In this document: positions 51,552 through 61,119 of the stretch, one piece after another
Layout: every line of letters starts with the position of its first letter
Numbering within the stretch: the first letter of the stretch is position 1
Origin: Paenibacillus xylanexedens
Lineage (GTDB): Bacteria > Bacillota > Bacilli > Paenibacillales > Paenibacillaceae
NCBI RefSeq assembly: GCF_007676705.1
Contig: NZ_VEBF01000013.1
Span: 1 to 63,421, forward strand
Direction: 5' to 3'
DNA: 63,421 nucleotides
Notes under the pieces: generated by a model
Told to the model about the DNA's origin: nothing
The model's input: only the letters and a program-made list of their open reading frames with translations
Database searches by the model: none
Position numbers and translations under genes: made by a program

Positions 51552-52637
51552 TTATTGGGCTTTTTCCAACAGTTTCGGCTTGGCAAAAATCATTCGTCCC
51601 GCTGAAGTCTGCAGCACACTGGTCACCAGCACTTCCATCATCATGCCTATATACTCGCGTCCGCCTTCCACAACGATCATTGTTCCATCATCCAGATAGG
51701 CTACACCTTGCCCGTGCTCCTTGCCATCCTTGATAATCTGCACCATGATTTCCTCACCCGGCAGGACTACTGGCTTGACCGCATTCGCCAGATCATTGAT
51801 GTTCAACACAGATACACCCTGGAGTTCACATACTTTGTTCAGGTTAAAGTCATTGGTGACCACTTTGCCCTGAAGCACTTTAGCCAGCTTAACCAGTTTG
51901 CTGTCCACCTCGGAGATTTCCTCGAAATCCCCCTCGTAGATCAGGACCTTTACATCGAGTTCCTTCTGGATTTTGTTCAAAATGTCCAGTCCACGCCGTC
52001 CTCTGTTCCGCTTGAGCAGATCCGATGAATCGGCAATATGCTGCAGCTCCTCCAGAACGAATTCCGGAATTACGATCGTGCCTTCAATGAATCCGGTTTT
52101 GCATATATCAGCAATACGCCCATCGATAATGACGCTGGTATCCAAAATTTTATGTTCTTCTATCCGTCTATCCTCGTCTACCTCCGGATGACCCCATCGC
52201 CCAGACATCCAGAAGGCCCCCAGATCGTCTTTCTTCGCCATGGCAAGGGCATAGCCGGAATAAGCACTAATCACCGTCAGCGCCACTTGCAGCACTTCTC
52301 CTGCCGTCCCCATCCATCCCACAACAGGGTAGAGCAACAAGGCCACCAGCAATCCTGCAACGGTACCTGTGGCACCTGCAGCCAGTTCGTTCATAGGTAC
52401 TTTTGCCAATGAATCAATTCCACTATGCAGCCTGTCTGCCATCAATGTACCACCAATATTACATACAGCCATAAACATTACAGCTCCCAGCAGCGTCGAT
52501 ATGCCAGCTCCCAGTAATCCTGCTGACTGAATCCACTCAGCCATCCATGGGACCGATTTTCCTGCCAGATGATATGCCGTGTAGCCGAACCATGCACCGC
52601 ACAATCCTGTAAAAGTTAAAATGCCTTTTTTCCACAT
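51552..52637 (-). CDS. PIN/TRAM domain membrane protein YacL
   Basis: Encodes 361 residues: four membrane segments (about 1-140), a PIN domain starting ILDTSVIIDGRIADIC (about 174-189) and a C-terminal TRAM domain (MVQIIKDGKEHGQGVAYLDDGT). The catalytic acidic residues of PIN nucleases are present. It is conserved in Firmicutes near disA/radA; function is not established, RNA cleavage at the membrane is plausible. ATG 52637 with GGAGGTG upstream; the longer frame to 52772 has no site. Confidence 0.88.
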   Translation of the reverse strand: MWKKGILTFTGLCGAWFGYTAYHLAGKSVPWMAEWIQSAGLLGAGISTLLGAVMFMAVCNIGGTLMADRLHSGIDSLAKVPMNELAAGATGTVAGLLVALLLYPVVGWMGTAGEVLQVALTVISAYSGYALAMAKKDDLGAFWMSGRWGHPEVDEDRRIEEHKILDTSVIIDGRIADICKTGFIEGTIVIPEFVLEELQHIADSSDLLKRNRGRRGLDILNKIQKELDVKVLIYEGDFEEISEVDSKLVKLAKVLQGKVVTNDFNLNKVCELQGVSVLNINDLANAVKPVVLPGEEIMVQIIKDGKEHGQGVAYLDDGTMIVVEGGREYIGMMMEVLVTSVLQTSAGRMIFAKPKLLEKAQ

Positions 52638-52746
52638 TAGTCCCTGCACCTCCTTCAATGTATCTTGATCTTTATATCCAGTATGATCCAATTCCTGAAT
52701 TGCTAATCCCATCCGAAAGAACTTTTTGGAAATGTTGCAATCGTCA

Positions 52747-52776
52747 GTTGAAAGTAGGTAAATTATTGGCATATAA
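52747..52776 (+). promoter_or_regulatory. sigma-A promoter of the DUF1573-type gene
   Basis: TTGAAA (52747-52752), 18 bases and TATAAT (52771-52776), 35 bases before the plus-strand ATG. Confidence 0.68.
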
Positions 52777-52810
52777 TGAATTCAATTCATATCCCGAGGT
52801 GAGTGGCAAA

Positions 52811-53206
52811 ATGAGTACGCTAAGTTTACAGGCTTTCCAGGATCAAGTTTCTGAACTGTTGCTGCGTCATCGCAGTCTGATTGATGTACTGTCCAAAACA
52901 GGACAAGCCGGAGCGTCTGTTAACCGTGCGGTGTCCAAGGCCATTACCGAATGCGGCTGCATCGAGCTGCACGCCACCAAGCAGAAATATGCCCCGGAGA
53001 GCGATATCGCTCAAACGAAAGGCCTGCTAGAAACGCATGTGGAAGGTGAATTGTGTGAGAACTGCAGAGAGGTAATCAGCTCTGAACTGGGGCGAAACCT
53101 GTTCTACATGTCGGCTCTCTGCAATCTGCTGGACATCAACATGGAAGAGGTCGTGAATCACGAATCACAGAAGTGTTCGACGTTAGGGATGTTTAATCTG
53201 TCGTAA
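52811..53206 (+). CDS. DUF1573-type conserved protein
   Basis: Encodes 131 residues, mostly helical, soluble. Notable are the ECGCIELHA segment and CENCREVISSELGRNLFYMSALCNLLDINME. The CxxC pair suggests metal or redox chemistry but nothing is proven. Similar proteins are annotated DUF1573 in Paenibacillus and relatives, from memory. ATG 52811 with GAGGTGAG about seven bases upstream. It runs opposite to all its neighbours and has its own promoter and terminator, so it is an independent unit between yacL and pssA. Confidence 0.82.
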   Translation: MSTLSLQAFQDQVSELLLRHRSLIDVLSKTGQAGASVNRAVSKAITECGCIELHATKQKYAPESDIAQTKGLLETHVEGELCENCREVISSELGRNLFYMSALCNLLDINMEEVVNHESQKCSTLGMFNLS

Positions 53207-53264
53207 AAAGATATGTATGTCATTCGTAAGGGTTTCTTTTACCGTAAATAGATCTGAATAAGCA

Positions 53265-53304
53265 AAAAGCACGCATTCTCCTGTTCGGGAGAGTACGTGC
53301 TTTC
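53265..53304. terminator. bidirectional terminator of DUF1573-type gene and pssA
   Basis: AAAGCACGCATTCTCC, a short loop and GGGAGAGTACGTGCTTT with T-rich ends on both strands. Confidence 0.82.
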
Positions 53305-53329
53305 TTTGTATAATGTCTGTGCTCCATAC

Positions 53330-54061
53330 TTAACGATCGGAAGGACGGGAAGATTTCTCATCCTTGCGCTTCTTGGCTCGACTACGCGAGGCCGCTGTCC
53401 GCACATTGTGCTTCATACCATACAAAGCGTATAACACCAGCGGAATAAAGATCAATTTGGATAACTGCTCCGGGAAAATAACAGCTACGGCTATCGCAAA
53501 TAACACAACCCATGGTGCGATCCAGATTGCCTTACGTGGCAAACCCACCTTTTTGAAATTAGGATATTTAAGCGAACTCACCATCAGGTACGATAACAGC
53601 AACGTAGCAATCATCATGCTGACCGGACCGATATCCTTGTTGAACAAGGACAGTGTGGCCAGTACCCCGCCGGCTGCCGGAATCGGCAGACCTGTGAAGT
53701 ATCCGGGAATTCCCGGACGAACGTTAAACCGTGCAAGACGAATGGCTCCACAGATCGGAAAAGCAGCTGTCGCAACCCAGGCGAGGATCGGCATGGAATC
53801 TTGAAACGACACCATAAATATGATCAGTGCCGGTGCTGCACCAAAGGAAACCATGTCAGACAAGGAATCCAGTTCCTTGCCGAATTCACTTTGGGCATTG
53901 AGCGCACGTGCCACTCGGCCATCCAAACCATCCAGCAGCATCGCTACAATGACCATAATAGCAGCCAAACTGTAGTTTCCATCAATCGCAAGCAAAATTG
54001 CCATCATTCCAAGAAACAGATTACCCAGGGTAAAGAGATTCGGAATGAATCTGGTTAGCAT
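53330..54061 (-). CDS. pssA: CDP-diacylglycerol-serine O-phosphatidyltransferase
   Basis: Encodes 243 residues with about seven membrane segments. The CDP-alcohol phosphotransferase motif DGLDGRVAR..., then GKELDSLSDMVSFG (about 43-74) holds all catalytic aspartates. It makes phosphatidylserine for phosphatidylethanolamine. A basic tail (RAKKRKDEKSSRPSDR) ends the protein. ATG 54061 with GAGGTG. In B. subtilis pssA is elsewhere; here it sits between disA and the DUF1573-type gene. Confidence 0.94.
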   Translation of the reverse strand: MLTRFIPNLFTLGNLFLGMMAILLAIDGNYSLAAIMVIVAMLLDGLDGRVARALNAQSEFGKELDSLSDMVSFGAAPALIIFMVSFQDSMPILAWVATAAFPICGAIRLARFNVRPGIPGYFTGLPIPAAGGVLATLSLFNKDIGPVSMMIATLLLSYLMVSSLKYPNFKKVGLPRKAIWIAPWVVLFAIAVAVIFPEQLSKLIFIPLVLYALYGMKHNVRTAASRSRAKKRKDEKSSRPSDR

Positions 54062-54105
54062 CGTTGTTTCACCTCATCCATTTCAAGCCTTTATACAGGC
54101 AAACC

Positions 54106-55182
54106 TTACATCTGTCTATCGATAAACATCTGCTCCTGCAAACGTTTAAGGCCTTCCTTAATGGTCCGGGCACGAACTTCACCGATACCGTCCACTTCGT
54201 CCAGTTCTTCTATTGTAGCCATAATCACATGAGGCAATTGCTCGAATTGATCCACCAGGTTATGGATAATGACATTGGGCAGGCGGGGGATCTTATTTAA
54301 TACCCGGAATCCGCGAGGTGCAACCGAATCCTCAGAAGTAGCCGCTGAAGAAGGATAGCCGAGCAGACGGACAATATGATGTGCATCCAGCAATTCATCG
54401 TCCGACAATCTTTTCAGTCCCACGATAATTTCACGGATTTTGTCATCACTGTCGTCACGGGCATAGTCTTTATACAGCAACCAAGCTTCTTCTTCCGTTG
54501 TACCCACGAGTTCTTCCATTTGCATGGAGATGAGTCGTCCCTCATTCCCCAACTCATGAATGTATCGTTTGATTTCGGTTTTGATCCGCATCACCATTTC
54601 GGTACGCTGAATCACATTGACCACTTCAGGAATCGTTACCAATTCCTCAAATTCCGAAGCACTCAGATTCGTAAGGGACTGTGTTAATACCGCTTTGTAT
54701 TTCTCCAGTGTTTGAATCGCTTGATTCGCTTTGGTCAAAATAACCCCGATTTCCTTGAGGGAATACCGAAGTGTTCCCTGATACAAGGTAATGATATTCC
54801 GGCGCTGTGATATGGATACGACCAATTTACCCGTTTGCTTCGCTACACGCTCTGCTGTCCGGTGACGAATCCCCGTCTCTGAAGAAGAGATCGAGGAGTC
54901 CGGGATTAACTGGGTATTGGCATAAAGAATACGCTTCAAATCCTCGCTAAGAATAATTGCACCATCCATCTTGGCGAGTTCGTACAGATAGTTCGGGGAG
55001 AAATCACAGTTAATCGAGAATCCCCCATCCACCACTTCCATTACTTCAGGGCTGTATCCTACAACAAGCAGTGCGCCCGTTTTGGCGCGCAGCACATTTT
55101 CCAGACCTTCGCGGAAAGGTGTACCTGGTGCGATCAGCCTTAACAATTCATTCATATTATCCAGTTGGCTCGAATCTTTCAT
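54106..55182 (-). CDS. disA: DNA integrity scanning diadenylate cyclase DisA
   Basis: Encodes 358 residues: DAC domain with DGAIILSEDLKRILYANTQL (about 74-93) and RHRTAERVAKQTG (about 108-120), then a linker and a C-terminal helix-hairpin-helix DNA-binding domain (VDGIGEVRARTIKEGL). It makes c-di-AMP and reports branched DNA before sporulation. ATG 55182. Thirteen bases after radA, whose product inhibits DisA in Bacillus. Confidence 0.97.
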   Translation of the reverse strand: MKDSSQLDNMNELLRLIAPGTPFREGLENVLRAKTGALLVVGYSPEVMEVVDGGFSINCDFSPNYLYELAKMDGAIILSEDLKRILYANTQLIPDSSISSSETGIRHRTAERVAKQTGKLVVSISQRRNIITLYQGTLRYSLKEIGVILTKANQAIQTLEKYKAVLTQSLTNLSASEFEELVTIPEVVNVIQRTEMVMRIKTEIKRYIHELGNEGRLISMQMEELVGTTEEEAWLLYKDYARDDSDDKIREIIVGLKRLSDDELLDAHHIVRLLGYPSSAATSEDSVAPRGFRVLNKIPRLPNVIIHNLVDQFEQLPHVIMATIEELDEVDGIGEVRARTIKEGLKRLQEQMFIDRQM

Positions 55183-55195
55183 CTTGTTATGCCCC

Positions 55196-56563
55196 CTAAT
55201 CTAAAGCAACCGCTAGTGCATCTGCCACGGTATTCACACCGATCAGTTGTATCCCGCGAGGATGTTTCCAGCCCTTTAAGCTTTTTTCCGGTAAAATGAC
55301 TCGCTTGAAGCCCAGCTTTGCGGCTTCCTTTACTCGTTGTTCGGCCCGTGATACGGCTCGAACTTCACCTGTCAGACCGATCTCGCCAAAGATGACGTCG
55401 TCCGGCTTGGTCGGTACATCTCTCAAACTGGATGCAATGCTGACGGCAACCGCCAAGTCTACAGCGGGCTCATCCAGCCTCACTCCTCCAGCTACATTCA
55501 GATATGCATCCTGGGTCTGTAAAAACATGCCCATTCGTTTCTCTAGCACTGCAATGATCAGATTTAATCGATGCAGATCTACCCCTGTTGCCATGCGGCG
55601 GGGAGAAGGGAAATGAGTGGTTGAGATCAATGCCTGCAATTCCACAAGCAAAGGACGTGTACCCTCCATACTGGCAACTACCGTAGAACCCGCTACACCC
55701 AGTGGGCGTTCCGACAAGAAGAGTTCAGACGGATTGCCCACTTCACGAAGTCCATCCTCGCCCATTTCAAAAATACCAATCTCATTGGTGGAACCAAAAC
55801 GGTTCTTCACCGCACGCAGTAGGCGATACGTATGGTGACGCTCTCCTTCAAAATAAAGCACGCAATCCACCATATGCTCTAACATACGTGGACCGGCAAT
55901 GGCTCCTTCTTTGGTAACATGCCCCACAAGAACCGTTGCAATGCCCCTGCCTTTCGCAATCCGCATGAACCTTGACGTACATTCCCTTACCTGTGCTACA
56001 CTACCAGGCGCACTGGTAACTTCGGGAAGATATACCGTCTGAATGGAGTCGATGACAAGAAAATGCGGCTGGATCTGATCCACCGCTTCCTCTACACGTT
56101 CCATATTGGTTTCACACAGCACATACAACTCGGCAGATAGTGCCCCGAGACGGTCCGCCCGCAGTTTGGTTTGCTTTACTGATTCCTCACCGGAAACATA
56201 TAACACACGCAAACCCGAGTGCGTTAAAGCATGGGACGTCTGCAACATCAACGTTGATTTACCGATACCCGGATCTCCGCCCACCAGAACGAGTGAGCCT
56301 GGAACGATTCCGCCACCCAATACCCGGTTCAACTCTCCGATTCCAGTCTGTACACGCGGTTCCTGACCACTATCTATATCTATGATAGGAAGCGGTTTAT
56401 CTTTACTGTCAAACAGGGGAGAATTTCTTCCTTGTGTTTTGACTACCGTCTCTGTTTCTTCCACCATTGAATTCCATGACTGACAACCTGGACACTTACC
56501 GTACCATTTGGGGGCTTCATAGCCGCATTCCGTACATTGAAACTTAGTTTTAACTTTGGCCAC
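55196..56563 (-). CDS. radA: DNA repair helicase RadA/Sms
   Basis: Encodes 455 residues: C4 zinc finger (CTECGYEAPKWYGKCPGC, about 10-27), RecA-like ATPase with GDPGIGKSTL (about 94-103), the RadA-specific KNRFG motif (about 251-255) and a Lon-like C-terminal domain. It promotes branch migration in recombination. The start is GTG at 56563 with AGGAG about seven bases upstream. A weak promoter is possible in 56600-56660. Confidence 0.96.
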   Translation of the reverse strand: MAKVKTKFQCTECGYEAPKWYGKCPGCQSWNSMVEETETVVKTQGRNSPLFDSKDKPLPIIDIDSGQEPRVQTGIGELNRVLGGGIVPGSLVLVGGDPGIGKSTLMLQTSHALTHSGLRVLYVSGEESVKQTKLRADRLGALSAELYVLCETNMERVEEAVDQIQPHFLVIDSIQTVYLPEVTSAPGSVAQVRECTSRFMRIAKGRGIATVLVGHVTKEGAIAGPRMLEHMVDCVLYFEGERHHTYRLLRAVKNRFGSTNEIGIFEMGEDGLREVGNPSELFLSERPLGVAGSTVVASMEGTRPLLVELQALISTTHFPSPRRMATGVDLHRLNLIIAVLEKRMGMFLQTQDAYLNVAGGVRLDEPAVDLAVAVSIASSLRDVPTKPDDVIFGEIGLTGEVRAVSRAEQRVKEAAKLGFKRVILPEKSLKGWKHPRGIQLIGVNTVADALAVALD

Positions 56564-56742
56564 TTCAGCACTCCTATAATTAGTTTTATAACAGCATTTT
56601 GCATTATTCGACGAATTTTGCCTAACTCCCTGACGCGCAGGGTTACTAAAAGTTTACCATTGTTTGAGATTTTTCGTAAAGGATTATCGCAAACTTTACA
56701 CATGTTCCTGACATAATCATGTCCGTCTTCTGTCCAAAATGC

Positions 56743-56777
56743 AAAAAATCCTCCCCGGCCGAAGCCGAGAAGGATTA
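56743..56777 (-). terminator. terminator of the ctsR-clpC operon
   Basis: On minus, AATCCT..CTCGGC, TTC loop, GGCCGGGGAGGATT and TTTTTT. Confidence 0.82.
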
Positions 56778-56818
56778 AGGATCACTACAAGCTGGAGTTT
56801 AACTCAGCTTGCTATATA

Positions 56819-59281
56819 TTATTTGGTTTCGATTTCCTCATTAGTAGGAACAATCACGTCTTTTTTTGTTACAGACAGTGCACCGTTCTCTTCGTCAATG
56901 AGCAACGAATCACCTTTGGTTACGTTACCTGTGAGCAACTCCTCAGACAATTTGTCTTCGATATGCTTCTGGATCGCCCGACGAAGCGGACGCGCACCGT
57001 AAGCTGGATCGAAGCCGGCTTTGGCAAGGAAATCCTTGGCATTGTCGGTGAGTTCGAAATCAACCTCGTATTCACGTAGACGTTTCCGAAGCTCCTCGCT
57101 CATGAGGGTAACAATCTCTGCAATGTGTTTCTGTTCCAGAGAGTGGAATACGATAATTTCATCAATCCGGTTAAGGAACTCTGGACGGAAACTTTTCTTC
57201 AGCTCATCCATGACTTTACCCTTCATGTTATCGTAGTCCGCACCTGCATCCACAACCGCTGTGAAGCCAAGTGTAGAGTTACGTTTGATCGCTTCGGCAC
57301 CCACGTTGGATGTCAGGATAATCAGCGTATTCCGGAAGTCAACCACGCGACCTTTGGAATCCGTCAGACGACCATCCTCAAGGACTTGCAGCAAGATATT
57401 GAATACTTCCGGATGTGCTTTCTCGATCTCATCGAGCAGGACTACAGAATATGGTTTGCGACGAACTTTCTCTGTCAGCTGGCCACCTTCTTCGTATCCA
57501 ACGTATCCAGGAGGCGCTCCGACGAGTCGGGAAGTCGAATGCTTCTCGCCATACTCGGACATATCGATACGGATCACTGCATTTTCATCGCCGAACATCG
57601 CTTCAGCCAGAGCGCGAGCAAGTTCTGTTTTACCTACCCCTGTAGGACCGAGGAAAATGAATGAACCCATCGGACGTTTTGGATCTTTGAGTCCAGCACG
57701 AGCACGACGAACCGCACGGCTGACCGATTTCACAGCCTCATCCTGGCCAATGACACGTTCATGCAGAATCGATTCCAGATTCATCAGACGTTGTGTCTCT
57801 TCTTCTTTTAGCTTGTTCACCGGAATTCCTGTCCAGTTGGCTACCACTTGTGCGATATCCTCAGGTGTTACTTCGGAATCCGTGCGACCTTGTTTTTCTT
57901 TCCATTGGTTCTTCGTTACATCCAGCTCTTCACGGATTTTTTGTTCCGTATCACGCAGAGCAGCTGCTTTTTCGAACTCCTGGCTTTGAACCGCAGCGTC
58001 TTTTTCCTTACGGATATCTTCCAGACGGCTTTCCAGTTGTTTCAGGTTTGGTGGGATTGTATAAGAGTTCAATCTTACTTTGGAGCCCGCTTCATCAATC
58101 AGGTCAATCGCTTTGTCTGGCAAGAAACGGTCTGTAATGTAACGGTCAGACAATTTAACCGCCTGTACAATCGCTTCATCCGTAATTTTCACGCGGTGAT
58201 GCGCCTCATAACGGTCACGCAAGCCGTGCAAGATTTGAATCGCTTCTTCCGGCGAAGGCTGATCTACAGTAATCGGTTGGAAACGACGCTCAAGCGCTGC
58301 ATCCTTTTCGATGTATTTACGATACTCATCCAGCGTTGTTGCACCAATGCACTGCAATTCTCCACGAGCCAGAGCCGGTTTCAAAATGTTAGAAGCATCG
58401 ATGGCACCTTCAGCTCCACCTGCACCAATCAAGGTATGCAATTCATCGATAAACAGGACAATGTTACCTGCTTGGCGAATCTCATCCATGATTTTTTTCA
58501 GACGATCTTCGAACTCACCACGATATTTGGTTCCAGCTACTACCGAACCCATATCCAGGGTCATTACACGTTTGTCACGCAATGTTTCCGGAATCTCATT
58601 CGCAATGATTTTTTGTGCAAGGCCTTCAGCAATCGCTGTTTTACCTACACCAGGTTCACCGATCAATACCGGGTTGTTCTTCGTACGACGGCTGAGTACC
58701 TGAATGACACGCTCAATTTCTTTGCTACGTCCAATAACCGGATCCAAGTTATTCTCTCTGGCATAAGCCGTAAGGTCACGTGCCAGACTATCCAGCGTTG
58801 GTGTGCTTACATTGGCAGGTGTTCCATTATGACTGGATACAGCTTCACTGCTGCCAAGCAATTGCAGCACTTGTTGACGTGCTTTGTTCAGGCTAATACC
58901 CAGGTTGTTGAGCACACGTGCTGCAACACCCTCGCCTTCACGAATCAATCCGAGCAAGATATGCTCTGTGCCTACATAGGTGTGGCCCAATTTACGAGCT
59001 TCGTCCATAGACAGTTCAATTACTTTTTTCGCACGTGGCGTATATGCAATGTTGGTAGGTTGCTCTTGGCCACGGCCAATCAGCGTTTCTACTTCATCCT
59101 GAATTTTTTCCAATCCGAGTCCCAGGCCGATCAGTGCTTTGGCTGCGATGCCTTCACCTTCACGAATGAGGCCGAGCAAAATATGCTCAGTACCGATGTT
59201 ATTATGACCGAGACGGACAGCTTCTTCCTGCGCGAGTGCGAGCACCTTTTGGGCCCGTTCCGTAAATCTTCCAAACATCAT
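56819..59281 (-). CDS. clpC: ATP-dependent Clp protease ATPase subunit ClpC
   Basis: Encodes 820 residues: two N-terminal repeats (GHNNIGTEHILLGLIREGEG and GHTYVGTEHILLGLIREGEG), AAA+ domain 1 with GEPGVGKT (about 208-215), a UVR/M domain (about 420-470), and AAA+ domain 2 with GPTGVGKT. The N domain binds MecA and phospho-arginine tags made by McsB. Works with ClpP. ATG 59281 follows GGAGGTG; the next codon is also ATG. Last gene of ctsR-mcsA-mcsB-clpC. Confidence 0.98.
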   Translation of the reverse strand: MMFGRFTERAQKVLALAQEEAVRLGHNNIGTEHILLGLIREGEGIAAKALIGLGLGLEKIQDEVETLIGRGQEQPTNIAYTPRAKKVIELSMDEARKLGHTYVGTEHILLGLIREGEGVAARVLNNLGISLNKARQQVLQLLGSSEAVSSHNGTPANVSTPTLDSLARDLTAYARENNLDPVIGRSKEIERVIQVLSRRTKNNPVLIGEPGVGKTAIAEGLAQKIIANEIPETLRDKRVMTLDMGSVVAGTKYRGEFEDRLKKIMDEIRQAGNIVLFIDELHTLIGAGGAEGAIDASNILKPALARGELQCIGATTLDEYRKYIEKDAALERRFQPITVDQPSPEEAIQILHGLRDRYEAHHRVKITDEAIVQAVKLSDRYITDRFLPDKAIDLIDEAGSKVRLNSYTIPPNLKQLESRLEDIRKEKDAAVQSQEFEKAAALRDTEQKIREELDVTKNQWKEKQGRTDSEVTPEDIAQVVANWTGIPVNKLKEEETQRLMNLESILHERVIGQDEAVKSVSRAVRRARAGLKDPKRPMGSFIFLGPTGVGKTELARALAEAMFGDENAVIRIDMSEYGEKHSTSRLVGAPPGYVGYEEGGQLTEKVRRKPYSVVLLDEIEKAHPEVFNILLQVLEDGRLTDSKGRVVDFRNTLIILTSNVGAEAIKRNSTLGFTAVVDAGADYDNMKGKVMDELKKSFRPEFLNRIDEIIVFHSLEQKHIAEIVTLMSEELRKRLREYEVDFELTDNAKDFLAKAGFDPAYGARPLRRAIQKHIEDKLSEELLTGNVTKGDSLLIDEENGALSVTKKDVIVPTNEEIETK

Positions 59282-59407
59282 ATCTCCTGCACCTCCATGG
59301 TTTTGGATAAAACGAAGGGATTCAAACAATCCCCGTCGTATTCTTCATATCATTTTTGTTTGCAGCCGTGCTGCGAATAAAGTCATTCGGCATTCATACA
59401 TGCCTTA

Positions 59408-59430
59408 TTATATAAAAGCCGCAATGCGGC
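59408..59430 (-). promoter_or_regulatory. hairpin between mcsB and clpC
   Basis: On minus, GCCGC-ATT-GCGGC is followed by TTTTATATAAT. It could be a partial terminator, or the TATAAT may be a -10 for clpC without a clear -35. Confidence 0.4.
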
Positions 59431-59464
59431 ATGAAACCATAATTCAATACAATATCAGGCTAAG

Positions 59465-60535
59465 CTAGGACTGCTTCGCTGCATTGATCGTATCACGAAT
59501 CAACTGAGCACGGTAGATGTCACGCTCATCTGTGCGCATATCTTCCCCAAATGTTTTCTGCAAGAATCCCGGCTGAGTCATCACATTCAACTCATTCATT
59601 ACTGTGATGGACAATCCATCCAGTAAGCCGAGATCCACGCCAAGACGTACATCCGATAAGCGCTGTGCAGCTTCCTTTGAATCGACAATAGCTGCATGAG
59701 ACAATATGCCGTAAGAGCGCATGACACGATCCGTAATACGGAGTTTGGAGTCGGTAATTAACCGTTCTCTGGCTGTACGCTCATGACCTATCATCTGTAA
59801 TACAACACCATGCAGGTTCTCGATGACTTCCTGTTCGGTCTGTCCCAATGTAATCTGGTTCGAGATCTGGAACAGGTTACCCATCGCCTCGCTACCTTCA
59901 CCGTATATTCCTCTTACCGTCAATCCCACTTGGGAAACTGCGGTTAGAATACGGCCTATCTGCTGCGTCATCACCAGGGCAGGCAGGTGCATCATAACCG
60001 ATGCTCTGACACCTGTACCTACATTGGTAGGACAACTGGTTAAGTATCCTCTTCGATCATCAAAAGCATAATCCACATGCGCTTCAAAAGCATCATCTAT
60101 TGCGGAAGCTTTCTCCCAGGCTTCTTTCACCTGGAACCCCGGATAGAGGCACTGGATACGAAGATGATCCTCTTCGTTAATCATAATACTGACAGACTCA
60201 TCCTCACTGAGAATAACCGCACCATTCCTGGATTCATTCGCAAGACTTGGACTGATGAGATGTTTCTCCACCAGCACTCGTTTGTCGAGTTCGTCAATAT
60301 CGAGCAGATCCAGCGTATGAAAATCCCCAAAGGCATGAACGTCATCGTATTGAAGTACTTCGCTCAGCTTATTCAGCACCTCTTCCGATTGCTCATTGGA
60401 AGCCAGCATCGGAAACGGAACATGCTGAAGGTTGCGTGCGATCCGGACACGGCTGCTAATGACGATTTCGGAATCAGCCGCATCACTACGCATCCAGTCG
60501 CTGAGCGCCTTCTCTGTAAAGCGCAGATTAGGCAT
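59465..60535 (-). CDS. mcsB: protein arginine kinase McsB
   Basis: Encodes 356 residues of the phosphagen kinase fold. ATP-binding arginines occur in SSRVRIARNL (about 27-36), and CPTNVGTGVRASVMMHLPAL (about 167-186) and RGIYGEGSEA are the active-site loops. McsB phosphorylates arginines in damaged proteins and CtsR. ATG 60535 with GGAGGG. Twenty-eight bases after mcsA. Confidence 0.97.
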   Translation of the reverse strand: MPNLRFTEKALSDWMRSDAADSEIVISSRVRIARNLQHVPFPMLASNEQSEEVLNKLSEVLQYDDVHAFGDFHTLDLLDIDELDKRVLVEKHLISPSLANESRNGAVILSEDESVSIMINEEDHLRIQCLYPGFQVKEAWEKASAIDDAFEAHVDYAFDDRRGYLTSCPTNVGTGVRASVMMHLPALVMTQQIGRILTAVSQVGLTVRGIYGEGSEAMGNLFQISNQITLGQTEQEVIENLHGVVLQMIGHERTARERLITDSKLRITDRVMRSYGILSHAAIVDSKEAAQRLSDVRLGVDLGLLDGLSITVMNELNVMTQPGFLQKTFGEDMRTDERDIYRAQLIRDTINAAKQS

Positions 60536-60563
60536 TACGCATCCCTCCTACTCATGACAAACT

Positions 60564-61088
60564 TTACTCCTGAGCTATTCCTTTTTCAAGTCCTCTAATC
60601 TGGTCACGGATCTGAGCCGCCTCTTCAAATTCCTCTTGGGCGATACTCTCCTGAAGCTCACGCTTCAGATCGGCGATTTGCCGTTTCACCTTGATGCGAC
60701 CACCAGCACGTGCAGGCACTTTGCCCACATGGGATGTACTACCATGAACCCGCTTGAACAAAGGGTCCAGACGACTGTCAAAATATTTATAACATGAACT
60801 GCAGCCGAAACGGCCTATTTTGCTAAATTGTGAGTACGTCATACCACACTCTTCACATTGTAGTGCTTTTGCAGGTGGTGATCCTGCAGATCCACTTTTG
60901 CCAGCTGGATCAAAATCAAGCAACCCGGACAACAAGTTGTGAATGGAAAATCCGCCTGATGTTCCAGGGATCATCTCCCCTTTTTCACGGGCACATGACT
61001 CACAAATATGGAATTCCGTCTTCTCTCCATTCACGATCTTCGTAAAATGAAGTGTCGCCGGACGTTTATTGCATTCTTGGCACAGCAT
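60564..61088 (-). CDS. mcsA: McsB activator McsA
   Basis: Encodes 174 residues with four CxxC zinc/metal motifs (CQEC, CESC, CEEC, CSSC) and a C-terminal UVR domain (ELQESIAQEEFEEAAQIRDQI). It activates McsB and takes part in metal and thiol stress sensing. ATG 61088. Thirty-one bases after ctsR. Confidence 0.96.
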   Translation of the reverse strand: MLCQECNKRPATLHFTKIVNGEKTEFHICESCAREKGEMIPGTSGGFSIHNLLSGLLDFDPAGKSGSAGSPPAKALQCEECGMTYSQFSKIGRFGCSSCYKYFDSRLDPLFKRVHGSTSHVGKVPARAGGRIKVKRQIADLKRELQESIAQEEFEEAAQIRDQIRGLEKGIAQE

Positions 61089-61119
61089 ATTGATGTACCT
61101 CCTTTGACCCCGATAGTTT

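Noticed and set aside
57848..59380. 510-codon plus-strand frame
   Set aside because: It lies antisense to clpC, has no ribosome-binding site and its translation is Phe/Arg/Cys-rich without any family motif. Codon bias of clpC explains it.
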